IMG/VR virus record: IMGVR_UViG_3300046517_002960
Span: 62,001 to 126,000 of that record
Direction: 5' to 3' (one strand)
DNA: 64,000 nt
Origin: a virus
Below, in pieces: positions 34,097 through 41,415 of this stretch. Within the stretch, counting starts at the first letter, position 1; each line of letters opens with the position of its first letter. The notes below the pieces were generated by a model. That model was not told where the DNA came from. It searched no databases and saw only the letters and a program-made list of their open reading frames with translations. A program made the position numbers and the translations under genes.

Positions 34097-34576
34097 ATGC
34101 ACGAGGTGACTGCGCACTACGAGGCCGGCAGCGGCATCCGCCCGCCACGCAAGTCCGGCAGGTTCCGCGCCGTGGCGCGCGAGGTCGTGCCGGGTGGCGG
34201 CCTGGAGCTGTGGCACTGCGAGCACGATCACGCGCCCGGCGTCCGCGACGTCCGCCAGGCTAGCGAGGAACAGCGCGTTTCGGCGCAGGCCTGTGCCCTG
34301 GCCTGGCTGGCCAGGCAGATCGAAGACGGCCACCTGTACGCGATGCCGGCCTGGCGCGAGGGCGAGAACGAGCCCGAGCCCCTGGTGATCGAGCTGGAGG
34401 CTGCTGACCCGGCGCTGAGCGAGATCATCGTGAAGTACCGGGCGCTGATCACCGCGGAACGCCATTACCGGCAGCTGAACCGCGAGGTGGCGGTGCTGTT
34501 CATCACGCTGGACGAGCGCCAGAAGGCCGCCTACATCGCCGCCACGGAGCGGATCGACAACGAGGACAGGGCATGA
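34097..34576 (+). CDS. Hypothetical protein
   Basis: 159 residues after ACAGGAGACAGC. A beta-rich N-terminus with CEHDH, then a long charged helical half (ALITAERHYRQLNREV). Function unknown. Confidence 0.6.
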   Translation: MHEVTAHYEAGSGIRPPRKSGRFRAVAREVVPGGGLELWHCEHDHAPGVRDVRQASEEQRVSAQACALAWLARQIEDGHLYAMPAWREGENEPEPLVIELEAADPALSEIIVKYRALITAERHYRQLNREVAVLFITLDERQKAAYIAATERIDNEDRA

Positions 34577-34887
34577 GCACGGACGACGCAGGCGGCCTGT
34601 TCCTGCGTGAGCGGATCCGGGTCCGGGGCGAGGGCGACTGGGCGCGTCTCCAGGTTCCCGATGCGGTCGCGCCCGGCGTCGTGCTGCTTCAGCGGCTCGG
34701 CCCGGATGACGAACGGGGCCGGTGCCGGTTCGCCGCGTTCTGGCACGGCCGCCGTCCCGGTACCCCGCCGCAGGCACCCCCGGTCAGCGGTGAGGTGTAC
34801 CTGGCTGACCTGAGCTCATTTGCTGCCAGGGAACACGGTGACTGGGGTCACGTCGTGCTGAGCTGGCCGGACGGGGGACGGCTGTGA
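34573..34887 (+). CDS. Hypothetical protein
   Basis: 104 residues in an ATGA overlap with the preceding gene; its stop overlaps the next start (GTGA). Beta-rich, no recognised motif. Confidence 0.6.
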   Translation: MSTDDAGGLFLRERIRVRGEGDWARLQVPDAVAPGVVLLQRLGPDDERGRCRFAAFWHGRRPGTPPQAPPVSGEVYLADLSSFAAREHGDWGHVVLSWPDGGRL

Positions 34888-35207
34888 GCAGCCGGACGGA
34901 CCTGATCGCGCGGCTACCCTGGGTGACCCGGCTGGAGCAGACGCAGGACTGCGACGGCTACCGGTGGTCGCACATGCCCGGCAAGGCGCTGCGGGACCGG
35001 GCGCTGTTCGACCGGTACCGGTGCAAGGCCCGGGCCAGGTGGATGTTCCGCGGACTGCGCGGCACCGGCCTGGACGCTGATGACGGGGTGTTCTGCTGGC
35101 AGCACCTGCTGGTCCAGCTGCGGTCCAGCCCGGCGGAGACGGAGCGCGCAGAACGTGAGCTCGGCCGGCTCTCGGAGCAGGGCACGCCGATGGACCAGGG
35201 GCACTGA
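34884..35207 (+). CDS. Hypothetical protein
   Basis: 107 residues from GTG 34884. Basic and aromatic (DRYRCKARARWMFRGLRG). It ends just before the promoter element at 35,211. Function unknown. Confidence 0.6.
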   Translation: MSSRTDLIARLPWVTRLEQTQDCDGYRWSHMPGKALRDRALFDRYRCKARARWMFRGLRGTGLDADDGVFCWQHLLVQLRSSPAETERAERELGRLSEQGTPMDQGH

Positions 35208-35210
35208 TGT

Positions 35211-35235
35211 CTGTCATGTATACTTCAAGAGACAG
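35211..35235 (+). promoter_or_regulatory. CTGTC-N15-GACAG promoter/operator element, copy 4
   Basis: 25 bp with TATACT at the same offset as copy 2. The preceding hexamer at -35 spacing is not a match, so it may need an activator. It lies between two genes and drives the winged-helix gene at 35,252. Confidence 0.55.
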
Positions 35236-35251
35236 CAAGGCAGGAGGCGGG

Positions 35252-35536
35252 ATGCCGCAGGAGGAGGCGGGCCTGAGCGAAGTCCAGGCGCAGATGCTGG
35301 CCGTGCTGGACCGGCTCGGCGCGCATGACGCGGGCCTGTCCGTCAGCACGAAGCAGGCAGCCCGGGAAGCCGGCCGGTCAGTGACGGTAGCTGGGCATGC
35401 GCTGCACGTACTGCGCCGGCTGGACCTGGCCGGATGGGCAGCCGCGCCCGGCGGCCGGTCGGACTACTGGCTCACCACGGCAGGCCTGGAGCTGGCACGA
35501 TCACGGAAGACAGGACAGGAGACAGGACATGGCTGA
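35252..35536 (+). CDS. Winged-helix (MarR-like) regulator
   Basis: 94 residues from ATG 35252 after CAGGAGGCGGG; the longer upstream frame would read through the promoter. LSEVQAQMLAVLDRLG...STKQAAREAGRSVTVAGHALHVLRRLDLAGW...YWLTTAGLEL follows a winged-helix pattern. It has its own promoter element, so it may control that element family. Confidence 0.6.
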   Translation: MPQEEAGLSEVQAQMLAVLDRLGAHDAGLSVSTKQAAREAGRSVTVAGHALHVLRRLDLAGWAAAPGGRSDYWLTTAGLELARSRKTGQETGHG

Positions 35537-35936
35537 TACAGCACAGAGCATCGCAGGCGCCCGCAAGCGGCGCCTGTCCGCGGCGAAGCGGTCGCTGAAG
35601 CTGGTCCGGGACGTAGCGGACCAGCATGCCGGGCTGCTGGAGTCCGGCCAGGTGCCTGAGGCGGACTTCGTCACCAGCGCGGTCAAGTACGCCCAGGCCC
35701 TGGGTGAGCTGCGGCTGCTGGACATGATCACCGAGGGCGGTGAGAACGGGGCTGACGGCGTGATCGAGCTGGAGTCCGGGGACGTGGCTGCCCTGCTCGA
35801 GACCGTCCAGGCGTTCGTCCCGGCCGGCGTGCTGGCCGCGCTGCCCCCGCTGGCCCGGGTGAGCGCCGCAATCTCCGGCCAGCCGGAAGATCCCGCCGGG
35901 CCTGAGCCTGAGCCCGCGCAGGAGCAGGGCCAGTAG
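35529..35936 (+). CDS. Hypothetical helical protein
   Basis: 135 residues after ACAGGAGACAGG. Two long helices, one basic (ARKRRLSAAKRSLKLV), and an acidic Pro/Glu tail. Function unknown. Confidence 0.6.
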   Translation: MADTAQSIAGARKRRLSAAKRSLKLVRDVADQHAGLLESGQVPEADFVTSAVKYAQALGELRLLDMITEGGENGADGVIELESGDVAALLETVQAFVPAGVLAALPPLARVSAAISGQPEDPAGPEPEPAQEQGQ

Positions 35937-35938
35937 CC

Positions 35939-36316
35939 ATGGCGAAGGTCAAGGTCACCGCGTACCTGAAGGAACGGGAAGGGCGGGAAGTCCCGTACGC
36001 GGAGCTGGCCGCCGCCGGGCTGGCTCCGTCTGAGGCCACGCTGCAAGCTGACCTGGCCCGGCTGGCAGCAGATCCGCGCAGCGGCGTCAGCCGCCCCGGG
36101 GCAGGCCGGCAGCCGGGGAGAAGGCGGCCCGCCCGGTACGACACCCCGGTCCCGCCGCCCGAGCCGCAGTACGTCATGCTGCGGCTGGTCGGGCAGAGCG
36201 CGGCCGGGAACGGCCTGGCGGCAGATGACGGTACCGGGCGCCTGTACGAGATCGTCCCGGCGGGCCGCCTGGATTCTGCTGCTATCCAGCGGCTGGGGCT
36301 GAACGGGCATGGCTGA
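35939..36316 (+). CDS. Possible HTH protein
   Basis: 125 residues. KVTAYLKEREGREVPYAELAAAG...ATLQADLARLAAD resembles the first helices of a winged-helix domain. Basic middle and a beta C-terminal half. Start two bases after the previous stop. Function not assigned. Confidence 0.5.
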   Translation: MAKVKVTAYLKEREGREVPYAELAAAGLAPSEATLQADLARLAADPRSGVSRPGAGRQPGRRRPARYDTPVPPPEPQYVMLRLVGQSAAGNGLAADDGTGRLYEIVPAGRLDSAAIQRLGLNGHG

Positions 36317-36641
36317 CTGGCGCTATGCCTACCCGTCGGAAATCGCCCGGGAGCTGGCCCGCGAGATCACCCGCCGCCGCCGTGCCCTGGATGACGAGGC
36401 CGCGGCCCGGGCCAGGGCACGCCAGCGCGGATCGCGGCGCCCGCCTGGCCGGGGCGTGCAGCACATCATCGCGGACCGCCGCGTCACGGACGGCATGGTG
36501 CTCGCGCTGTCCTGGCTGATCGGCTGCCCGGACACGCCGTGGCAGGCCGAGCGGTTCATCACGGAGCAGGGCCGGCATCGGTGGAAGACCGGGCACCCCG
36601 GCACCGGGCAGGACCAGGATCACGATCAGGAGAAGACATGA
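36309..36641 (+). CDS. Hypothetical basic protein
   Basis: 110 residues overlapping the previous gene. A long Arg-rich helix (LAREITRRRRALDDEAAARARARQ) and a compact second half. It ends DHDQEKT, the translated ribosome site of the next gene. Possible nucleic-acid binding by charge. Confidence 0.6.
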   Translation: MADWRYAYPSEIARELAREITRRRRALDDEAAARARARQRGSRRPPGRGVQHIIADRRVTDGMVLALSWLIGCPDTPWQAERFITEQGRHRWKTGHPGTGQDQDHDQEKT

Positions 36642-36871
36642 CCGCATCAGGTCGCAGCACGCAGCTGCTGGAAGCCGCCGCCGCGGCACTGGACGACGGG
36701 CAGATCCCGCTCACGGACCCGTTCCTGTCCGAGCACGAGGTCACGCTTGACGAGGCGTACAGCCTCGCGGACAAGCTGGCCCTCGGCGCCCGCATCGTCG
36801 CCCGCGGCCTGGCCGATCCCCGGTCCCCCGAGGGCCAGGCCGTGCTCATGACGATGGTGAGGGACGCATGA
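36638..36871 (+). CDS. Small hypothetical protein
   Basis: 77 residues in an ATGA overlap, after GATCAGGAGAAG. Helical and acidic. Function unknown. Confidence 0.6.
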   Translation: MTASGRSTQLLEAAAAALDDGQIPLTDPFLSEHEVTLDEAYSLADKLALGARIVARGLADPRSPEGQAVLMTMVRDA

Positions 36872-37200
36872 AGATGGAGCAGGCGGTCACGCTGACCCTG
36901 ACCGAGGCCGAGTGCCGCGAGTACTGCCAGCAGCTGGCCGAGGCCGAGAGCATCATCCGGGCCGACCCGCTGGATCACGGCAACACCCGGACCGGGCTGA
37001 CCGTGCTGCGGGACCTGCGGGACCTGTTCGAGCGGCACGGGCTCGGCATCCGGCAGCAGCAGCTCGAGGCCGGGGAGCAGTACAGGGCCAGCCTGCTGCC
37101 GCCGCCCGCTCCGCCGCTGCCGTTCCCGTACCAGCCGCAGCCGCCATCCTGGGCGCCCGCTCAGCCGCAGGGGTACCCGGGAACGGGAGGCCGGACATGA
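36868..37200 (+). CDS. Hypothetical protein with Pro-rich tail
   Basis: 110 residues. Helical first 75 residues (TLTEAECREYCQQLAEAESII), then a Pro/Gln/Tyr-rich tail like that of the 13,076-14,476 protein. Function unknown. Confidence 0.6.
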   Translation: MKMEQAVTLTLTEAECREYCQQLAEAESIIRADPLDHGNTRTGLTVLRDLRDLFERHGLGIRQQQLEAGEQYRASLLPPPAPPLPFPYQPQPPSWAPAQPQGYPGTGGRT

Positions 37201-37547
37201 CAGGTTACCTGGGCCGGCCGGAGCACCCGGATTTCTGGCTGCTCTCGCAGCAGGCCCTGGACAACGATGCCGCCGCGGACTCCGGCCAGGACATCGGCGA
37301 TATCCTCGGCCGCCAGCTGGACCCGGACTCGGTGTTCTACATGGCCACGCAGCGTGCCGCCCGGATAATGGCGCAGGCGCGCGGCCCGGCTGGCGTCGCG
37401 CTCGCCGCGGCCTGGATCGACGGGCTGATGACGGGGATCGGGTTCCAGCACGCGAAGGCCGCGGCGGAACCCGGCGGCATGCGGACGGGCAGCACGACGG
37501 TCTGGGCGCGCATCCCCGGTGACGAGGGAACAGGAGACAGCACATGA
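37197..37547 (+). CDS. Hypothetical helical protein
   Basis: 116 residues in an ATGA overlap. Helices such as MATQRAARIMAQARGPAG. Function unknown. Confidence 0.6.
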   Translation: MTGYLGRPEHPDFWLLSQQALDNDAAADSGQDIGDILGRQLDPDSVFYMATQRAARIMAQARGPAGVALAAAWIDGLMTGIGFQHAKAAAEPGGMRTGSTTVWARIPGDEGTGDST

Positions 37548-37849
37548 CGCAGGCGGACCCGCGGTGGATCGCGGCCGGGAACCTGTTCGACGCGCGGGTG
37601 GGCCGGCAGCCGTACTGGGCGATGTTCTCCGCCGCCCGGGCCAGGATCCGGTCCGCGGTCCAGGCCGCCGCGGTCGGGCTCAGCTCCACCTACGGCGACG
37701 CGGACGCCACCCTGGCGCATGAGGTGGGCACGTTCGTGTATCGGTCGCAGCTGAACGAGGCCGGCGTGGGCTTGCTAGCCCAGTGCCGGTCCATCGCGCG
37801 CAGCGCAGCGCGAGCAGGAACACAGGGACAGGAGACAGCGCATGAATGA
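37544..37849 (+). CDS. Hypothetical protein
   Basis: 101 residues after ACAGGAGACAGC, overlapping the upstream stop. Helical and basic, ending GQETAHE. Function unknown. Confidence 0.6.
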   Translation: MTQADPRWIAAGNLFDARVGRQPYWAMFSAARARIRSAVQAAAVGLSSTYGDADATLAHEVGTFVYRSQLNEAGVGLLAQCRSIARSAARAGTQGQETAHE

Positions 37850-38114
37850 CAGCGAGCCGCTTGCGGCCCGGGTAACCTGGGCGGTCACGGACTGGGCCGA
37901 GCGGCGCGGCAGCTGGTGGCCGGCGGTCGCCGGGCTGCTGGCCATGCTCATCATCTACGCCATCGGGACCGGGGCCTGGTGGGCCTGGGCGCTGACCGCG
38001 CTGGGCCTGGCCATGACCGCGATCCGGCCCGCCGGGACATCGCTGCGCGGCTACTTCCTGGTCACCGCCGGCCGGCAGGCGCTGCGAGCTCAGCAGGAGG
38101 CAGACCGTGACTGA
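37842..38114 (+). CDS. Two-pass small membrane protein
   Basis: 90 residues after ACAGGAGACAGC. Hydrophobic segments WWPAVAGLLAMLIIYAIG and WWAWALTALGLAMTAI, followed by a basic tail. It might be holin-like by size, but it is far from the lysis genes. Confidence 0.65.
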   Translation: MNDSEPLAARVTWAVTDWAERRGSWWPAVAGLLAMLIIYAIGTGAWWAWALTALGLAMTAIRPAGTSLRGYFLVTAGRQALRAQQEADRD

Positions 38115-38802
38115 CGAGGAGCGGATCGCAGCGAAGGCGCTGGAGCTGCTGACCGAGCAGGGCCTGGACGAGCGGGATACCGCGGGCCGGGACGGGTATC
38201 CGGAGTACGCCATCAGGAAGGCGGTTACCGGGATCGCCGGCGGCGGGGAGCGGGCCGCGCTGGCGCAGCTCATCGGGATGGTGGCAGCCAGCCCGGCCGC
38301 GGTAGGCCGGCTGACCGCGCAGTGCATGGAGATCATCCAGCAGGCCCGGCACGCGGCGTTCGCCGGCAACACCGGGTGGGAGTGGGACGAGGACGACAGG
38401 CAGTGGGCAGCCTGGCGCGGCGGGGCGAAGATCGTCGCCCGGTACCCCCGCGACCGGATGCCGCCCCTGCGGGCCGACTGGCTCGGCATTCAGCTGACCG
38501 GCGAGAGCTGGCACGGCGTAGTCGCCCGGGGGCGCATGGAGAACCCGGGCGAGAAGGCCCTGCCCTGGAACCGGCCCGTCCTCGCCGAGATCCCGGTGCG
38601 GCCTGGCACCGAAGACTGGTACACGGGCCTGCGCGGCCGGGTATACCTGGGCATGCTGTGCTCACCGTGCGGCCGGACGGACTCCCGGGTGTGCCTGCAG
38701 CCGCAGACCGTCCTGCAGTCCTCGGAGACGCAGTGCGTGCCAGTCGACCCGGATCATGTCCGGCTCATCGTGCTGGACGGCAAGCTGGCGGACTACGCGT
38801 AG
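38107..38802 (+). CDS. Hypothetical protein
   Basis: 231 residues from GTG 38107, after CAGCAGGAGG. A helical N-terminal half and a beta-rich second half with MLCSPCGRTDSRVC. Function unknown. Confidence 0.6.
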   Translation: MTDEERIAAKALELLTEQGLDERDTAGRDGYPEYAIRKAVTGIAGGGERAALAQLIGMVAASPAAVGRLTAQCMEIIQQARHAAFAGNTGWEWDEDDRQWAAWRGGAKIVARYPRDRMPPLRADWLGIQLTGESWHGVVARGRMENPGEKALPWNRPVLAEIPVRPGTEDWYTGLRGRVYLGMLCSPCGRTDSRVCLQPQTVLQSSETQCVPVDPDHVRLIVLDGKLADYA

Positions 38803-38810
38803 GAGGGCCG

Positions 38811-39068
38811 GTGAGCAGGAAGGCACCCGGGGTCATCATCGTCCTCCGGAACGGCGCTGATGAGCCAGAGGTGCTGCGCTTCCTGCCGGATACCGCCGAG
38901 GCGCGGCATGTCAAGGTAACCGCCTTCCCGGACGGCGACCTGATCGTGGCGCTGCGCCTCGGCCGGGTGATCAGGCGCCGCGGGCCGGGCGAGTGGACCG
39001 GGTACAGCTTCGACCTGATGAAGCGCCGGGCTGGCGACCGGCCGCCGCGGACACCCGCGGACGAATGA
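38811..39068 (+). CDS. Small basic hypothetical protein
   Basis: 85 residues from GTG 38811 after TAGGAGGG. Beta-rich (GVIIVLRNG, LIVALRLGRVIRRRG). Function unknown. Confidence 0.55.
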   Translation: MSRKAPGVIIVLRNGADEPEVLRFLPDTAEARHVKVTAFPDGDLIVALRLGRVIRRRGPGEWTGYSFDLMKRRAGDRPPRTPADE

Positions 39069-39088
39069 AGACGGACAGGAGACACGGC

Positions 39089-39535
39089 ATGGCACAGGCA
39101 GACGGCAAGCCGGTATGGGTGTTCACGCTCGAAGTGCGGGTACCTGAGGAAGGCGACGGTGAGGAGCAGGCCCGGCGCAAGCTGGCTTATCACCTGGACC
39201 CGCTGGACTGGTCCGATAAGGGCCACTGGATCACCATCAAGGGCGAGTGGCGGGGGCAGCGCCGCCTTCCGGCCCTGGACGACACCGAGCCGGTGCCCGG
39301 CGAGCGGTACGAGCTGGTGCACGTGGAGGACCTGCGGCCAGGCGACCAGATTTACCTGATGGCCCGGCGCAGGCTCGTCATGGCCGAGCCCTACCACCCG
39401 GAGGAGATGCGCCCGGAGCTGCTGCGCATCCCGGTGTCCGGCGCCGTGCCGGGGGAAATGAAGATGGCGCCGCCGTTCGAACGGGATCACCTGGTGCCCC
39501 GGCTGCTGGCGGGTTACGCACAGGAGGCCCGGTGA
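39089..39535 (+). CDS. Hypothetical protein
   Basis: 148 residues after ACAGGAGACACGG. A compact beta-rich domain (WVFTLEVRVPEEGDG...WITIKGEW). Its stop overlaps the next start (GTGA). Function unknown. Confidence 0.6.
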   Translation: MAQADGKPVWVFTLEVRVPEEGDGEEQARRKLAYHLDPLDWSDKGHWITIKGEWRGQRRLPALDDTEPVPGERYELVHVEDLRPGDQIYLMARRRLVMAEPYHPEEMRPELLRIPVSGAVPGEMKMAPPFERDHLVPRLLAGYAQEAR

Positions 39536-39969
39536 GCGCGTCGTTCACCTGCCCGCGCTGCGGGACGACATCGCATAACCCGCGAGATGCCGGGGAGGGC
39601 TACTGCGGCGCCTGCCGTGACTGGACCCGGGGCGAGACCGTCCGGGCCGGCAGCGGCGTCGTCACGCAGGCGCAGCAGGACTGGGGACCGGAGGTCTCCC
39701 CGGATCACTACCCGTACGACGGCTGCTGCGAGCTCCCCGCCGAGCAGCACCCGCTGACCCCGGACGAGGCGCGGGAACGGCGCGAGTGGGGCGAGACCGA
39801 GCCCGGGCTGCGGCAGCGGCTGGCATTCCGCGAGGAGGCGTTCGCCCGGCTGGAGGGGCTGGGCGCGCACCCGGTCCTGCTGGCGAACCAGCGGCGGCTG
39901 GTCAATGAGGTGCGCCGTGAGCTCGGCATGCCGGTGATGGAAGGCGAGGAGTGGGGCCATGGTGGCTGA
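39532..39969 (+). CDS. Zinc-ribbon hypothetical protein
   Basis: 145 residues from GTG 39532. The N-terminal ribbon CPRCGTTSHNPRD...YCGACRDWT is common in short actinophage proteins. A helical C-terminal half (FREEAFARLEGLG). Function unknown. Confidence 0.65.
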   Translation: MSASFTCPRCGTTSHNPRDAGEGYCGACRDWTRGETVRAGSGVVTQAQQDWGPEVSPDHYPYDGCCELPAEQHPLTPDEARERREWGETEPGLRQRLAFREEAFARLEGLGAHPVLLANQRRLVNEVRRELGMPVMEGEEWGHGG

Positions 39970-40360
39970 GTCGCAGCCGGTGCATCAGGTCTCGCCCCTG
40001 CTGAGCGCTGAGCACGAGTACCGCTGCTCCTGCGGCCGGGAGTTCACGTCCATGTTCGCGATCGTCGCCTGCCCGGACGCCCCGGAAAAGCCGCTGCCGC
40101 TGGCCGGCCGCGACGTGGTGCTGATCCGGAACCTGGCGAGGGCGATGCGCAGCCAGGGCGGGCGCGGGCACGGGGTCACGCCGCTGACCGCGACGCCGGA
40201 CCGCCGCGGGTACTGGTTCGAGGTGCACCTGACCGAGGACAGGCAGCCCACCGGCCGGGTCGCGCGGGTCACCGTGACCCTGGACCGGGTGTACCGGTAC
40301 TGCGCCACCCACGGCCGGCAGCACGACGATGACGGCGACCCCACCTGCCGGTGGGAATGA
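39959..40360 (+). CDS. Hypothetical protein with Cys motif
   Basis: 133 residues overlapping the previous gene by 11 nt. Contains YRCSCGREF and late Cys residues (YCATHG, TCRW), suggesting a zinc site around a beta domain. Function unknown. Confidence 0.6.
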   Translation: MVAESQPVHQVSPLLSAEHEYRCSCGREFTSMFAIVACPDAPEKPLPLAGRDVVLIRNLARAMRSQGGRGHGVTPLTATPDRRGYWFEVHLTEDRQPTGRVARVTVTLDRVYRYCATHGRQHDDDGDPTCRWE

Positions 40361-40401
40361 TGAACCGCGACTGGCCCGGGAAGCCGGAGGCCATGCCGTG
40401 A
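40357..40401 (+). CDS. 14-codon micro-ORF in overlap chain
   Basis: ATG 40357 overlaps the previous stop and its own TGA overlaps the next GTG (40398). Same size and arrangement as the 19,628 micro-ORF. It contains a GGAGG ribosome site for the next gene. Translation is unproven. Confidence 0.25.
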   Translation: MMNRDWPGKPEAMP

Positions 40402-40772
40402 CGGACACGGAGATCAGCCGCTGGTGGTACCTGGACCTGGCCGCGGAGTTCCCGGAGCTGGAGATCCACACGGGCGGCTGGGGGCCGGAGCAGGAGCTGG
40501 CCGATATCGAGCTGGGTGACCGGGTGACGACGGAGGAGGCGCTGTGGCTGTTCACCTGGATCTATTCCGAGCCCAGGGACCGGCACTGGGCGGCGGTCAG
40601 CGGCATGGTCCGGATGGTATGCGACCGGATCCGCCGGGACCGGCCGCTGGCGGAGAAGATCCTGGCCGTCCTGGCCGGCGAGGACCCGGACCAGATCCCG
40701 GTGACCCGGGCTGAGATCCCGGACGGCTGGTACCCCGACGTGGAAGCTTGGGAGGCCGGGCGGCTGCCATGA
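40398..40772 (+). CDS. Hypothetical protein
   Basis: 124 residues from GTG 40398. Trp-rich and acidic (ISRWWYLDLAAEFPELEI). An in-frame upstream ATG at 40329 has no good ribosome site. Function unknown. Confidence 0.6.
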   Translation: MTDTEISRWWYLDLAAEFPELEIHTGGWGPEQELADIELGDRVTTEEALWLFTWIYSEPRDRHWAAVSGMVRMVCDRIRRDRPLAEKILAVLAGEDPDQIPVTRAEIPDGWYPDVEAWEAGRLP

Positions 40773-40954
40773 CCGAGACGCACCGGGTGACTATCTACGT
40801 GCCGCCTGCGCTGCATTCCCGGCTGTGGATCCTGCCGCCGCGCACCATCAGCCGGATCTGCCAGGCCGCGCTGCTCGCCGCGGTGGAGCAGGCCGAGCGG
40901 GAGCACGAGGAGGCCATGGCGGCCGGGCTGGACGACGCGTTCGCGGAAGACTGA
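40769..40954 (+). CDS. Ribbon-helix-helix-like small regulator
   Basis: 61 residues in an ATGA overlap. HRVTIYVPPALHSRLWILPPRTISRICQAALLAAVEQAE fits a beta strand followed by two helices, as in Arc/MetJ-type RHH proteins. Last gene of the rightward module. It could be a dimeric repressor. Confidence 0.5.
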   Translation: MTETHRVTIYVPPALHSRLWILPPRTISRICQAALLAAVEQAEREHEEAMAAGLDDAFAED

Positions 40955-41415
40955 CGGGCTGTCGTGACTGAAACGTATACAAGGTACGGACCCTGGAAAT
41001 TTGCTGAAAGCGAGTATCGGCCGGTATCAGGTCTTGAGCGGTTGACGCGGCCCGCGTAAGGTTCGTGCGTGATGGGTCACGAACCTGGGCACGGGCCGCC
41101 CAGCAAGGGGCTTGCCACCGTCTGGCGCGCTCTCCCCGCTAGGCCGTGAGGCGTAGTGTGCGCGGGCTGGTCCGAGCCCGGGCCGAGGAGCCTGCAATTC
41201 CAGGCGCGGTGGGTCACCCCGGCTAGTTCGTCAACCGCACACGGCAGCTTACGCCGTCAAGCGTCTACCGGGTAGTAGGCGCGGCATGAGGATTCGCTGA
41301 ATGTTCGCGGATAATGACCCGGGTCGGCACGATTAGTTACGGCGCGCAAGCGAACTAACTGCGAAGTAACTGCCTGTGACCGGCTGACAGCTCTGCTTAA
41401 CGGCCGGGTTCCTGC
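40955..41415. other. Structured non-coding region between convergent modules
   Basis: 461 bp with no credible ORF. It holds a -10-like TATACA near 40,976, the two-tier hairpin at 41,047-41,099, a hairpin CGGGCT-GGTCCG-AGCCCG (about 41,164-41,181) and a small ACGGC...GCCGT stem near 41,243. It lies where rightward early transcripts meet leftward late transcripts. It could be a bidirectional terminator, a phage ncRNA or a recombination site; sequence alone does not decide. Confidence 0.5.
41047..41099 (+). ncRNA. Two-tier hairpin (candidate RNA structure)
   Basis: Outer arms GCGGCCCG (41047-41054) and CGGGCCGC (41092-41099), inner arms GGTTCGTG (41060-41067) and CACGAACC (41078-41085), 10-nt loop; all pairs are perfect. 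Since it pairs on both strands, direction is uncertain. Confidence 0.5.

Noticed and set aside
40955-41415. tRNA or tmRNA in the structured gap
   Set aside because: No cloverleaf with a GTTCRA T-loop and matching acceptor arms could be assembled.
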